Shown here: piece after piece, positions 16,458-24,554 of the stretch
Layout of the letters: each line of letters opens with the position of its first letter
How positions within the stretch are numbered: the stretch's first letter is position 1
Assembly (NCBI GenBank): GCA_035651655.1
Contig: DASRFG010000032.1
Span: 1-62,270 of the forward strand
Source: Terriglobales bacterium
GTDB taxonomy: Bacteria; Acidobacteriota; Terriglobia; Terriglobales; Acidobacteriaceae
DNA: 62,270 bases
Direction of reading: 5' to 3'
Program-made: the position numbers and the translations under genes
The notes under the pieces: model-generated
The model's input: only the letters and a program-made list of their open reading frames with translations
Database searches by the model: none
Told to the model about the DNA's origin: nothing

Positions 16458-16775
16458 ATGGGTAGCTGCTCAATGCCGTCCATACCATCGGGTCCGGTGA
16501 ACCGGACAGTCTTCTGCGTCAAGTTTCAGAAGGAGCTGCCAGGTTTGGACGAGCCGCCTTTCGACAGCCCTCTGGGCCAGCGGATTTACGAGCATGTCTC
16601 CCGCGATGCCTGGGGCCTGTGGACGGAGCACTGCAAGATGATCCTCAACGAGTACCGCCTGAATCCCGCCAACCGCAAAGACCAGGAATTCATCGTCCAG
16701 CAAATGGAACAGTTCTTCTTTGGCGAAGGCGCGGTCTTGCCGGCGGAGTACGTCCCTCCCAAGAAAAAAGCCTAG
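16458..16775 (+). CDS. yggX: Fe(2+)-trafficking protein (YggX family)
   Basis: The 105-residue product has the YggX pattern: an N-terminal RTVFCVKFQKELPGLD with the conserved Cys, GQRIYEHVSRDAWGLW, then MILNEYRLNPAN and the C-terminal QMEQFFFGEGA. Family members protect Fe-S enzymes from oxidative damage and help move iron. The N-terminus is extended by about 10 residues relative to the enterobacterial protein. ATG at 16458 is preceded by GGGA; ATG at 16473 is an alternative start. It is convergent with the ATP-grasp gene. Confidence 0.88.
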   Translation: MGSCSMPSIPSGPVNRTVFCVKFQKELPGLDEPPFDSPLGQRIYEHVSRDAWGLWTEHCKMILNEYRLNPANRKDQEFIVQQMEQFFFGEGAVLPAEYVPPKKKA

Positions 16776-16823
16776 TAAAGAATGGGCGAGTGAAAATGCC
16801 GGGGCCCCCACTCGGGGTGGAAG

Positions 16824-16843
16824 CGTGGGCCTTCAGGCCCACG
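16824..16843. terminator. bidirectional hairpin between convergent genes
   Basis: CGTGGGCC-TTCA-GGCCCACG is a perfect 8-bp GC-rich stem with a tetraloop, placed between yggX (ends 16775) and the ATP-grasp gene (ends 16865). No long T run follows, so it may act as an mRNA-end stabiliser or a mobile palindromic repeat rather than a classical terminator. Confidence 0.5.
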
Positions 16844-16864
16844 GTCTCGACTGCGCGCCTACCT

Positions 16865-18154
16865 TCACACCACCGGTAGACTGGGAGAGATCACGAATTG
16901 CAATTTTTCATGGGCTAGACGGAGCGCCGCTTCTACAATCTCCGGTGATTCCCCTCGGGCAAAAATGAATCCCAGATAACTTGAACCTTCAGGAAGTGGC
17001 ACCAGCTTTTCGCGGACTTTGGCAGTGATCTCTATGGCCTCGACGCCAGGGGTTTCCGCCGCCTCTCGCACATTTTTTACTTCTTCGAGAAAGCCAGCCT
17101 GTGGGATAGGAATCATCATCACGCCCGCAGCCCGGGCTTCTCGCACAGGTACGATCTTTTCGCCCAAGGCGTGGCGAAGAATCAGTTCCTCAAGCGACAT
17201 GTTTTCTTGAAAGCGTAAAGTGCGCGCGCACAAACCGCCAATCGGGCGGGCCGCGATCTCCAGCGGCCAGACCCCAGCTTCGTTGACTCGCATTTCCGCG
17301 TGCAGCGGCCCGTCAAATAATCCCAATGCCCGAACTGCCTGTTCCACAGTATTCTTGATCGCAGTTTGGGTAACGGCCGGAAGGCGTGAGGGCGTCACAT
17401 AGATGGTCTCTTCGAAAAATGGGCCGTCCAGTGGATCTGGTTTGTCGAAGATTGCGAGCACGTGCAGTCTGCCGCGATCAACGAGTCCTTCAACCGCGAC
17501 TTCCTTCCCCTCAATATACGATTCCACCTGAATGAAGTTGCTGGAGTCCTCCCGCAACGCGCCAATCTCGCCACTGCGTAGCAGCGCACGGATGCGTAAG
17601 AAGGCAGCGGTAAATTCTTGATCTGTGTTGGCGCGGATCACTCCCCGGCTGCCCGAAAGCGAAAGCGGCTTGAGAACACAGGGGAAGCCGACCTTCAGCG
17701 CGCTTGAACTCAATATCTGCTTAGGATCCTCTTCCACGCTGAAGCGCTGGTACTCGGGCACCTTCATCCCCGCCTGACGCAGTACCTCGCGGGAGAGATA
17801 CTTATCGCGGCAAATATCTGCGGCGGTTCTAGGGTGCGCCGCAAGACGCAGTGCCTCCGCCAGTAACCCGGCAGTCGGCCCCGGACGGTCACCAAGGGCG
17901 ACTACACCATGGATCGGGTGGCTAGCGGCGTATTCCATCAGCTTGGCGGCGCTGGCCTCCGCATCTTCAAAGCGCAAAGGAATGGCGCCATCCCGCCAGG
18001 GATCATCAAGCACGTGGCAGCGATCGGTCCCAAACACAATGGAGACACCCAATTTCTCGGCCGATTGAACAAAGGCGCGCGTCTGGTAACCGGTCGTCGT
18101 GCACAGCAGTAAAAGACGTTTGCCGGCATGGGCGGGCATGGTAGCTTCAATCAC
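16865..18154 (-). CDS. ATP-grasp carboxylate-amine ligase
   Basis: The 429-residue protein has an N-terminal Rossmann-like preATP-grasp part (LLLLCTTTGYQTRAF, FGTDRCHVLDDPW) and an ATP-grasp core: a lysine in FPCVLKPL, a SGSRGVIR glycine-rich loop, FIQVESYIEGKEVAVEGL, and the Mg-binding HAEMRVNEAGVWPLEIAARP. Such enzymes form amide or peptide bonds through acyl-phosphates (BacD-, PurD- or carnosine-synthase-like). No cluster indicates the substrate. The C-terminal LGFIFARGESPEIVEAALR domain is typical of the family. Confidence 0.85.
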   Translation of the reverse strand: MIEATMPAHAGKRLLLLCTTTGYQTRAFVQSAEKLGVSIVFGTDRCHVLDDPWRDGAIPLRFEDAEASAAKLMEYAASHPIHGVVALGDRPGPTAGLLAEALRLAAHPRTAADICRDKYLSREVLRQAGMKVPEYQRFSVEEDPKQILSSSALKVGFPCVLKPLSLSGSRGVIRANTDQEFTAAFLRIRALLRSGEIGALREDSSNFIQVESYIEGKEVAVEGLVDRGRLHVLAIFDKPDPLDGPFFEETIYVTPSRLPAVTQTAIKNTVEQAVRALGLFDGPLHAEMRVNEAGVWPLEIAARPIGGLCARTLRFQENMSLEELILRHALGEKIVPVREARAAGVMMIPIPQAGFLEEVKNVREAAETPGVEAIEITAKVREKLVPLPEGSSYLGFIFARGESPEIVEAALRLAHEKLQFVISPSLPVV

Positions 18155-18307
18155 CCTCGGGGATTGGGAAAGGCGTTGTCAAGGAGCCAGAGGGCCCAGC
18201 AGCTCTCAATTTTGCCACTTTTCCACAAACCCAAAGTGCAGGCAGGAGCATCATTAAAAATTGGCGAAGCCTGCATTAAAGACTAACCCGCTGGAAGAGG
18301 AGGCCAC

Positions 18308-18583
18308 GTGCTCTCCAAATGTTCGAATCCTCTCTGCAGCAATGCATTTCTGTATCTTCGAGACGGCAGGTTGTTTCAAATGGAAATCGAGGAATCCGGG
18401 AGTGAACCTGCCCAATTGGCTGATGACGGCGGGGTCTCATCGCTGGGCAGGCGTTCGTCTCGTCATGTGGAATTTTTCTGGCTCTGCGGGACTTGCTCGT
18501 CCACTTTGACGTTGTCCTACAAAAGAGGACTGGGAGTGAAGGTTGTGCCACTCCAAAGTACAACCCAGGCGGCCGCCGCTTAG
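18308..18583 (+). CDS. small zinc-ribbon protein
   Basis: The 91-residue protein has two Cys pairs, CSNPLC near residue 5 and CGTC near residue 61, forming a zinc ribbon around a FLYLRDGRLFQME strand. Proteins of this kind are common in Acidobacteriota and have no known function. It overlaps the convergent glycosyltransferase gene by four bases. There is no signal peptide. Confidence 0.65.
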   Translation: MLSKCSNPLCSNAFLYLRDGRLFQMEIEESGSEPAQLADDGGVSSLGRRSSRHVEFFWLCGTCSSTLTLSYKRGLGVKVVPLQSTTQAAAA

Positions 18584-19341
18584 GCCTGAGTAGTGGCGCA
18601 CCTGGCCATAGGGCGACCGTACTGCCCGGTTGCGGAATACCAGCGAATGCGTAATGCGTCCCAGGCCATACCGATCCCGTCGCGGAAATAACTCATCTTT
18701 GTGCCTTCAGCGTGCGCCCACTGTACCGGTATTTCGCGTGTAACCAGGCATAGTTTCCTGGCCAGGAAGAGCAGTTCCGGATCAAATCCCCAGCCTTCGA
18801 TCTTCTGGCGCGCGAATACCGCCTGGGCGGCCCGCGCTCTGAAAGCCTTAAAGCCGCATTGCGTGTCCTTGAAGCTGAGACCCAGAGCCAGGCGCAGCAG
18901 CACATTAAAAACACGGCTAAATAATTGCCTATAGAACGGCTGGCGCTCGGTTTGTAGTTCGCTGCGCAGCCAGCGCGATCCGATTGCAACATCGGCGCCC
19001 GCAGTTAGGGCGGCGAACAGCTTCGAGGCCTCCTCGATGGGCGACGAAAGATCCGCGTCGGTGAATAGCAACAATTCGCCTTGTGCCTGTAGCATTCCAT
19101 TACGAACGCTATAACCTTTGCCGCGATTGCCCGGATTTTGTACCAGGCGCACCGCGGAATGCCTCTGGGCATAGCCCTTTACAATCTGGACCGTGTCGTC
19201 GCAGGAGCCGTCATCCACCACGATGACCTCGGCGCTCCAGCCTTGGTTGTCAATATGGGCCAGTATCTTGTCCAGGCTGAGCACGATCCGCTTACTCTCA
19301 TTGTAAGCGGGCATCACGATGCTGTAAGTAGGGCCATTCAT
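18580..19341 (-). CDS. GT2 glycosyltransferase, dolichyl/polyprenyl-phosphate glucosyltransferase type
   Basis: The 253-residue GT-A protein has the start YSIVMPAYNESKRI, VVDDGS, NRGKGYSVRNGM, and the metal-binding TDADLSSP. The later DTQCGFKAFRA and GWGFDPELLFLA motifs are diagnostic for the Alg5-like polyprenyl-phosphate beta-glucosyltransferase subgroup. It transfers a sugar from a nucleotide donor to a lipid phosphate at the inner membrane. No C-terminal membrane helices are present. Confidence 0.88.
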   Translation of the reverse strand: MNGPTYSIVMPAYNESKRIVLSLDKILAHIDNQGWSAEVIVVDDGSCDDTVQIVKGYAQRHSAVRLVQNPGNRGKGYSVRNGMLQAQGELLLFTDADLSSPIEEASKLFAALTAGADVAIGSRWLRSELQTERQPFYRQLFSRVFNVLLRLALGLSFKDTQCGFKAFRARAAQAVFARQKIEGWGFDPELLFLARKLCLVTREIPVQWAHAEGTKMSYFRDGIGMAWDALRIRWYSATGQYGRPMARCATTQA

Positions 19342-19471
19342 AGGGATTGCATGGTGCGGTTGATACGGGCTGCGCAGGTTAATAAAGCCATCTTACTCGT
19401 CAACAAGTTGCGGCAGCACAGTTCTGACTGTAAGTAGATGAGGAAAACACCCGGACTAGATGGCCAGAGTT

Positions 19472-20524
19472 TCAGCTGGCCGCTTGCAATTGCTCGCCAC
19501 TGATCATCCCGAAGAACTCGTTGACTAGTTCTTCGTCCCAAAGACCCGCCTGAGCCTCCTCGCGCATCGCCTGGGCGGCCTGTTGATGGGTCAGGGCCGG
19601 TTTGTAAGGGCGCTCCGTGCGCAGGGCGTCGTAAACGTCCACTACCTGGAGGATGCGTGCCAAAAGGGGTATGTCCCGGCCGCGGAGCCCGTCCGGATAG
19701 CCACTTCCATTCCAATGCTCATGGTGATGCCGAATGATGGGCAGCACCAGACGTAAAGACTTCAGGGGCTTGCAGATAGCTTCGCCCGTCATGGGATGTT
19801 TTTTGATGATTTCCCACTCTTCCGGGCTCAGATTGCTCCCTTTCTTCAGAATCTCGTCGGGTACCTTAATTTTTCCCAAATCGTGGAGGTAACCACCACG
19901 TTTGAGCGCAACCAGTGACGCTTCTTCGAGGCCAAGATGCCGCCCCAATTGAGAGGCATATTGCGCCAAGCGCTCACAGTGGCCTTCGGTGTAGGGATCG
20001 CGGGCTTCGACACTCAATCCTAGGGTGCAAAGTACTGCTTCGGCATTCTCCAGTTCGTCGGTAAAGTCCTTGAGCTTAAGCAGGGATTTGACGCGCGCAA
20101 AGAGCTCTTCGGGAAAGATCGGCTTATTGAGAAAGTCGTCCGCGCCGGCTTCAATGCCACGTACCCGGTCCTCGCGGTCGGTAAGACCCGTGACCATGAC
20201 CACTGGGATGAGGCGAGTTATCGGATCATCCTTCAACTCACGGCAAAGTTCGTAGCCGGACTTCCCCGGCATCACAACGTCCAATAGGATCATATCCGGC
20301 TGATGCTGCCTGATTTTTGATTCCGCTTGCTCTACGTGCAGCGAGACCACCACGTCGTAACCCTTCGACGACAACAACTCCCGCATAAGCAAGGCATTGT
20401 CGGGATTATCGTCCACCACCAGAATGGTAGGGGCGTGCTTACCTGATTGGATTTCGGGCATCCCCTTCTGGGACGAAGGGGAGCGTACTTTGGTTGCATC
20501 TCGAAAGGGACTCGGCCTCATCAT
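19472..20524 (-). CDS. response regulator with HD-GYP domain
   Basis: The 350-residue protein combines a receiver domain (D38/D39, phospho-acceptor D82, K134) with an HD-GYP phosphodiesterase domain: the HD pair H214-D215 in YLHDLGKI and the HHEHWNGSGYP signature at 267-277. It most likely hydrolyses cyclic di-GMP on phosphorylation. No kinase is adjacent, so its partner is unknown. Two consecutive ATGs at 20522-20524 and 20519-20521 are both possible starts. Confidence 0.92.
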   Translation of the reverse strand: MMRPSPFRDATKVRSPSSQKGMPEIQSGKHAPTILVVDDNPDNALLMRELLSSKGYDVVVSLHVEQAESKIRQHQPDMILLDVVMPGKSGYELCRELKDDPITRLIPVVMVTGLTDREDRVRGIEAGADDFLNKPIFPEELFARVKSLLKLKDFTDELENAEAVLCTLGLSVEARDPYTEGHCERLAQYASQLGRHLGLEEASLVALKRGGYLHDLGKIKVPDEILKKGSNLSPEEWEIIKKHPMTGEAICKPLKSLRLVLPIIRHHHEHWNGSGYPDGLRGRDIPLLARILQVVDVYDALRTERPYKPALTHQQAAQAMREEAQAGLWDEELVNEFFGMISGEQLQAAS

Positions 20525-20668
20525 GAACCTGCAATATCAACGAATCGGGAATATTGTAACCAAATCATACCGGTGATGCACGAAGCACGTTCTAATTTGG
20601 CAGAAGAATCGGCTCTCTTGCGGGAGCAATCCTTGCTCCCATGCTCTGGTGGGGGTTACGCTTTTGCT

Positions 20669-21370
20669 ATGCGATGGGGAATTTTCTCGCGGAACTTGCA
20701 TATTATTTTTCCTAAAATCCTGCTGGCCGGATTTCTCCTGCTTGCATTTAATACCGCCAGAGCGCAACACGTCATCACCTTTGGAAAGCCACTTCCGGTC
20801 AAATGGTTTGTAGGCCCTAGCGAAAGCCGCGTACTTCCATTGAAGGTCCGCGCTCTCTATGTTGATGGCCGCGTGAAAGAATTCACCATCGGCGATGTAC
20901 ATGATGTGACTGAACGTTTGTTCGTGGTGCGCCGCGGCTTCCGTTTGAATGACCTGCTTCCGGCCGACGAGAAGAAAGTTCCGGACTGGCGCTGGCAGCG
21001 AGGTGGCTGGATCCTGGTGGACCGCAGCAGCGGCCACATTTCACAACTAAAATTGCCGGATTTTGATCCCTTCTATTCAGTCGTGAGCTGGTACCGCGAT
21101 TATGCGGCTTATTGCGGCTTATCCGAAGATGGCGGAAAGGCATACGCCGTCGTCGCAGAGCTAGGCATCAAGAAGCCGGTTGTGCGCAAGGATCTGGGTG
21201 CGGCATCGCAGTCTGATGTGCCTGATTCTGAGTGCCCCGCACCGCTTTGGCAGCGACAGCCACCGCGCGTGACTTTCACTCCTCGTGGCGGGCCGAAGCT
21301 AAGCTTCACGGTTCGAGGGCACGCTGCCGGGCTGCTCAGCGAAGAGGCCGCCGAACCGGAATCCAAGTGA
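20669..21370 (+). CDS. secreted hypothetical protein
   Basis: The 233-residue protein starts at ATG 20669 with a signal peptide (about residues 1-30, hydrophobic ILLAGFLLLAF, cleavage near ARAQH). The mature part is beta-rich, with GKPLPVKWFVGP and VRALYVDGRVKEFTIGDVHDV segments, and contains the pair of Cys in the YCGL and SECP stretches. Similar proteins occur widely in Acidobacteria but their function is unknown. Longer starts exist at 20579 and 20447 but would bury the signal peptide. Confidence 0.6.
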   Translation: MRWGIFSRNLHIIFPKILLAGFLLLAFNTARAQHVITFGKPLPVKWFVGPSESRVLPLKVRALYVDGRVKEFTIGDVHDVTERLFVVRRGFRLNDLLPADEKKVPDWRWQRGGWILVDRSSGHISQLKLPDFDPFYSVVSWYRDYAAYCGLSEDGGKAYAVVAELGIKKPVVRKDLGAASQSDVPDSECPAPLWQRQPPRVTFTPRGGPKLSFTVRGHAAGLLSEEAAEPESK

Positions 21371-21431
21371 TCGTGAGCCGCGGGGATGTTTCTGGTGCTG
21401 CAGCCCGCGCTGCTACCTGAAGACCAAAAAG

Positions 21432-21463
21432 AAAACGGGCGGCGTGTGATCGCCGTCCGTTTT
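21432..21463. terminator. bidirectional rho-independent terminator
   Basis: AAAACGGGCGGCG and CGCCGTCCGTTTT pair over 13 bp (one G-U) around the loop TGTGAT. The A run on one side and T run on the other make it functional for both convergent genes (ending 21370 and 21485). Confidence 0.85.
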
Positions 21464-21484
21464 GTTCGGCTGCCGTTGCAAAAC

Positions 21485-21988
21485 TTATTTCAATGATGCG
21501 GTCGTACGGGCCGGGCTTTTCTTCGCGGCCTTCGATTTCTGCTTCGCAGGTTGCTGCTTCACCGAGTGATGGGCCTTGACAGCTTGTTTCTTCACTGCCG
21601 GCTTTTTCGCCGATTTGGACTGCGCCTGCTTCTTTGGCGAGTTGCTCATCTTGCTCGCATGCTTCGCCGGCTTGCTCTGGTTCTTGGCCACAGCGTTCTT
21701 CGGCTGCTTGTTTTCATGTTTCGGCGCAGCTTGCTTGGGCTGAGGCTGCTTCGCCGAAGCCGGTTTCACTTGGGCGTGCTTGGGCTGCGAGGGCTTGGAA
21801 TTGTTATCGCCACCCTTGTGCCGCCAAAAAGCCACCTTGGAGAGACGGCTGTGTTGCTCTGTGCTGTTCCCTTTGCTCTTGGTCTTGCTCTTGTCAGAGC
21901 TGTTGCTGCTGCCCTGCGCCAAGGCTACCGCGCTGCATAGCGCCAGGCCGGCTACAAGGGCTAAAGTTGTCCTCACCGATTTACTCAT
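21485..21988 (-). CDS. secreted Lys/Ala/Pro-rich basic protein
   Basis: The 167-residue protein starts at ATG 21988, just after GGGGGA. A signal peptide (LALVAGLALCSAVALAQ) is followed by a low-complexity region rich in Lys, Gln, Ala, Pro and Ser, resembling eukaryotic-type histone H1 tails in composition. Its high charge suggests binding to polyanions (cell wall, exopolysaccharide or nucleic acid) outside the membrane. No folded domain is evident. The extension to 22057 is rejected because the signal peptide would be internal. Confidence 0.65.
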   Translation of the reverse strand: MSKSVRTTLALVAGLALCSAVALAQGSSNSSDKSKTKSKGNSTEQHSRLSKVAFWRHKGGDNNSKPSQPKHAQVKPASAKQPQPKQAAPKHENKQPKNAVAKNQSKPAKHASKMSNSPKKQAQSKSAKKPAVKKQAVKAHHSVKQQPAKQKSKAAKKSPARTTASLK

Positions 21989-22098
21989 AAATCCCCCAGT
22001 CCTGTGCATTGTGCGTTTCCGGCCCGCCGCGCACAAGTAACGAAAGGGAATACGCAAATAGGACGGGAGTCATCAACAGGCGTCGCAGTGGCGGTTAT

Positions 22099-23538
22099 TT
22101 ATGCTGCCCGGGCCTGCTCATAGGCATGCGCCAAACGAAAAATCGTGGCTTCATCGAAGTGTTTGGCGAAGATCTGCACTCCAATCGGAAGGCCGGAACC
22201 GGTTTCACCGCAGGGCACGGAGATCCCAGGAATGCCCACTAGATCAGCCACAACTGTATAGATGTCAGCCAGATACATGGCTAACGGGTCGTCCGCCTTT
22301 TCACCAAGTTTAAAAGCAGGAGTCGGGCAAGTGGGCGTGATAACAGCGTCCACACTGCCAAATGCCTGCTCGAAGTCGCGAGTGAGCAGCGTACGAACCT
22401 TCTGTGCTTTCAAGTAGTAGGCATCGTAGTAGCCGGCGCTCAGGGCGTAGGTGCCCAGCATGATGCGACGCTTCACCTCGGCGCCAAAACCCTCGTCACG
22501 CGTACGGCGGTACATCTCGGCCAGAGTGCGCGCCTCCTTCGCCCGGGAGCCGTAACGCACTCCATCGTAGCGCGCCAGATTCGAAGACGCTTCGGCGGTG
22601 GCCACCAGGTAATAAGTGGGAATTGCGTACTCCGTGTGCGGCAGTGAGATGGAAACGACTTCGCATCCGCACTTGGCCAGCTTCTGGATCGCGGCTTCGA
22701 CTGCCGCCCGCACCTCGGGGTCGAGGCCTTCCCCGAAATACTCCTTGGGAACGCCCAATTTCAACCCGCGCACCGGGCGTTCGATCTGCTCCAGATAGTT
22801 GGGTACGGGCACCTCGGCTGAGGTTGAATCCATTGGATCGCGCCCAGCGATCACCCCCAGCACCGTAGCGGCGTCTTTGACGGTCTTGGTCAGAGGCCCG
22901 ATGTGGTCGAGCGAGGAGGCAAATGCAATCAATCCATAGCGCGAGACGCGACCATAAGTCGGCATCATGCCGACTACCCCGCAAAACGACGCTGGCTGGC
23001 GGATGGAGCCACCCGTGTCTGAGCCCAACGCGGCCACGGCAGTACCGGCGGCGACTGCTGCCGCGGAGCCTCCAGAAGATCCGCCCGGCACGCGGCTAAG
23101 ATCGCGAGGATTGTGCACCGCCCCGTACGCCGAATTTTCATTCGACGATCCCATGGCGAATTCATCGCAGTTGGTCTTGCCTAACACCACCGCTCCCGCA
23201 GCCTCAAGCCGCGCCACAGCCGTGGCGTCATAAAGGGGCACAAAATTCTGCAGGATCTTCGATCCCGCGGTGGTGCGGACGCCCCGGGTGATGATCACGT
23301 CCTTGATCGCGAGCGGCACGCCTCCGAGTACCGGCAAGGGCTCGCCTTTATCCGCAAGCGCGTCCATGCGGGCTGCCTGCTGCAAGGCACGATCTTTGGA
23401 GAGGGTGAGATAAGCGTGGATCGCGGGATCATCTTTCTCGATTTTGCCGTAGAAAGACTCGGCCAGAGCAGCGGCGGTAGTCTGCCGCTCCTGTACCGCA
23501 GTGCGCGCCGATTCGACGGTGAGTAGATTTAAGTCCAA
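22099..23538 (-). CDS. gatA: aspartyl/glutamyl-tRNA(Asn/Gln) amidotransferase subunit A
   Basis: The 479-residue amidase-signature protein has the catalytic triad K79, S154 (cis-Ser) and S178 in PLAIKD, PGGSSGGS and GSDTGGSIR. Together with GatB and GatC it converts misacylated Glu-tRNA(Gln) or Asp-tRNA(Asn). The start is TTG at 23538 with no better alternative in frame. gatC lies 54 bases upstream on the same strand; gatB is not in the window. Confidence 0.95.
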   Translation of the reverse strand: MDLNLLTVESARTAVQERQTTAAALAESFYGKIEKDDPAIHAYLTLSKDRALQQAARMDALADKGEPLPVLGGVPLAIKDVIITRGVRTTAGSKILQNFVPLYDATAVARLEAAGAVVLGKTNCDEFAMGSSNENSAYGAVHNPRDLSRVPGGSSGGSAAAVAAGTAVAALGSDTGGSIRQPASFCGVVGMMPTYGRVSRYGLIAFASSLDHIGPLTKTVKDAATVLGVIAGRDPMDSTSAEVPVPNYLEQIERPVRGLKLGVPKEYFGEGLDPEVRAAVEAAIQKLAKCGCEVVSISLPHTEYAIPTYYLVATAEASSNLARYDGVRYGSRAKEARTLAEMYRRTRDEGFGAEVKRRIMLGTYALSAGYYDAYYLKAQKVRTLLTRDFEQAFGSVDAVITPTCPTPAFKLGEKADDPLAMYLADIYTVVADLVGIPGISVPCGETGSGLPIGVQIFAKHFDEATIFRLAHAYEQARAA

Positions 23539-23592
23539 GAGGTTTTCGATTCAGATGAAGATGTTAAGCGGAGATTTGGAATCCAACAAACG

Positions 23593-23931
23593 CTATCTCT
23601 CAATCACTTTTGGGACTTTAAAGAAGGTCGCTTCGCATTCGGGAGCGTTCTTAAGCGCCTCTTCTGGCTTAAACGACGGCCGCAAACCCTGCGGAATGTC
23701 GTCCCTAAACGCGTAAGCGAAGCGTGCCGTGCCCGTCTTCGACTGATCAACGCCGTACTTGTCTGAGACTTGGGCCATCGGCGGCACGTTCGAGGTATCA
23801 AGCCCAGCAAGCCGGTCCACATACTCCAGAATGGAGTTGAGGTCTTTCACCATTCGCGTGCGTTCTTCCGCTGTGAGCTCCAGGTTGGCCAGACTGGCGA
23901 CGTGGAGCACATCCTGCTCAGTGACTTTCAT
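23593..23931 (-). CDS. gatC: aspartyl/glutamyl-tRNA(Asn/Gln) amidotransferase subunit C
   Basis: The 112-residue protein has the GatC pattern: VLHVASLANLELTAEE at the start, LNSILEYVDRLAGLDT in the middle, and a C-terminal RDDIPQGL followed by NAPECEATFFKVPKVIE. It tethers and stabilises GatA with GatB. It is encoded just before gatA, and a DUF721 gene precedes it by 45 bases, suggesting one transcript. Confidence 0.95.
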   Translation of the reverse strand: MKVTEQDVLHVASLANLELTAEERTRMVKDLNSILEYVDRLAGLDTSNVPPMAQVSDKYGVDQSKTGTARFAYAFRDDIPQGLRPSFKPEEALKNAPECEATFFKVPKVIER

Positions 23932-23976
23932 GGCCGATTTCTTTATGACAAGTGATGCTGGGACCGTGCTGCTGTC

Positions 23977-24294
23977 TTAAGTATGCGTGACAGCCTTGGC
24001 GCGTTGCGGTGTACTGTCCTCAGCTATTACGAAGGCAATCTTTCTAACATTTTTGGTAACAAACTTGTTCACTTCGGCAAGATACTGCGGCGCCAGACCC
24101 AAAAGTTGGGTTCGCCAGTTGGCATCGGGCACCTGCACGCTCAGCACTCCGTCGGTGAAGTCCAGAGCGCGGGTCTTGCCGGCCACCGCGGTTCCGCAAA
24201 CGAGTGGCCAAGCCAGCACCGCCGCATCGTCTGTAGGCGCCCGGCGTAAGGTATCGGTTACGATCTTCTGCAGGCCCGCTCCAGCGTGTTGCAT
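23977..24294 (-). CDS. DUF721 (DciA-like) protein
   Basis: The 105-residue protein matches DUF721: W29-P30-L31-V32 in the AWPLVCGTAVAGKTRA segment, a beta stretch LDFTDGVLSVQVPDANWRTQL and LAPQYLAEVNKFV. This family includes DciA, a loader of the replicative helicase DnaB in bacteria without DnaC. ATG at 24294. It probably heads the DUF721-gatC-gatA transcript. Confidence 0.75.
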   Translation of the reverse strand: MQHAGAGLQKIVTDTLRRAPTDDAAVLAWPLVCGTAVAGKTRALDFTDGVLSVQVPDANWRTQLLGLAPQYLAEVNKFVTKNVRKIAFVIAEDSTPQRAKAVTHT

Positions 24295-24554
24295 CAGTCA
24301 CCTCGCTCGTTGGATGAAGAGGCTCGCCCTCGGCTCTCGCCGTGGCTAGTTTTCACGCGCCTCGCGTTGGCTCTTGGCGAATCATGCAGAAACTCGCCAG
24401 CAGGATAATTGACGACCCAGCAGCTTACCACCCCAAAGCTTCGGTCTAATCCTGAAATTCTACCATCCGGCGAAGGATTGAGAGCGGAAATCCAGCCACT
24501 TGCCCAACTTTTTTGGTTCCAATAAGCTGCAAGGCTTCATTCCCGGAGTGAAAA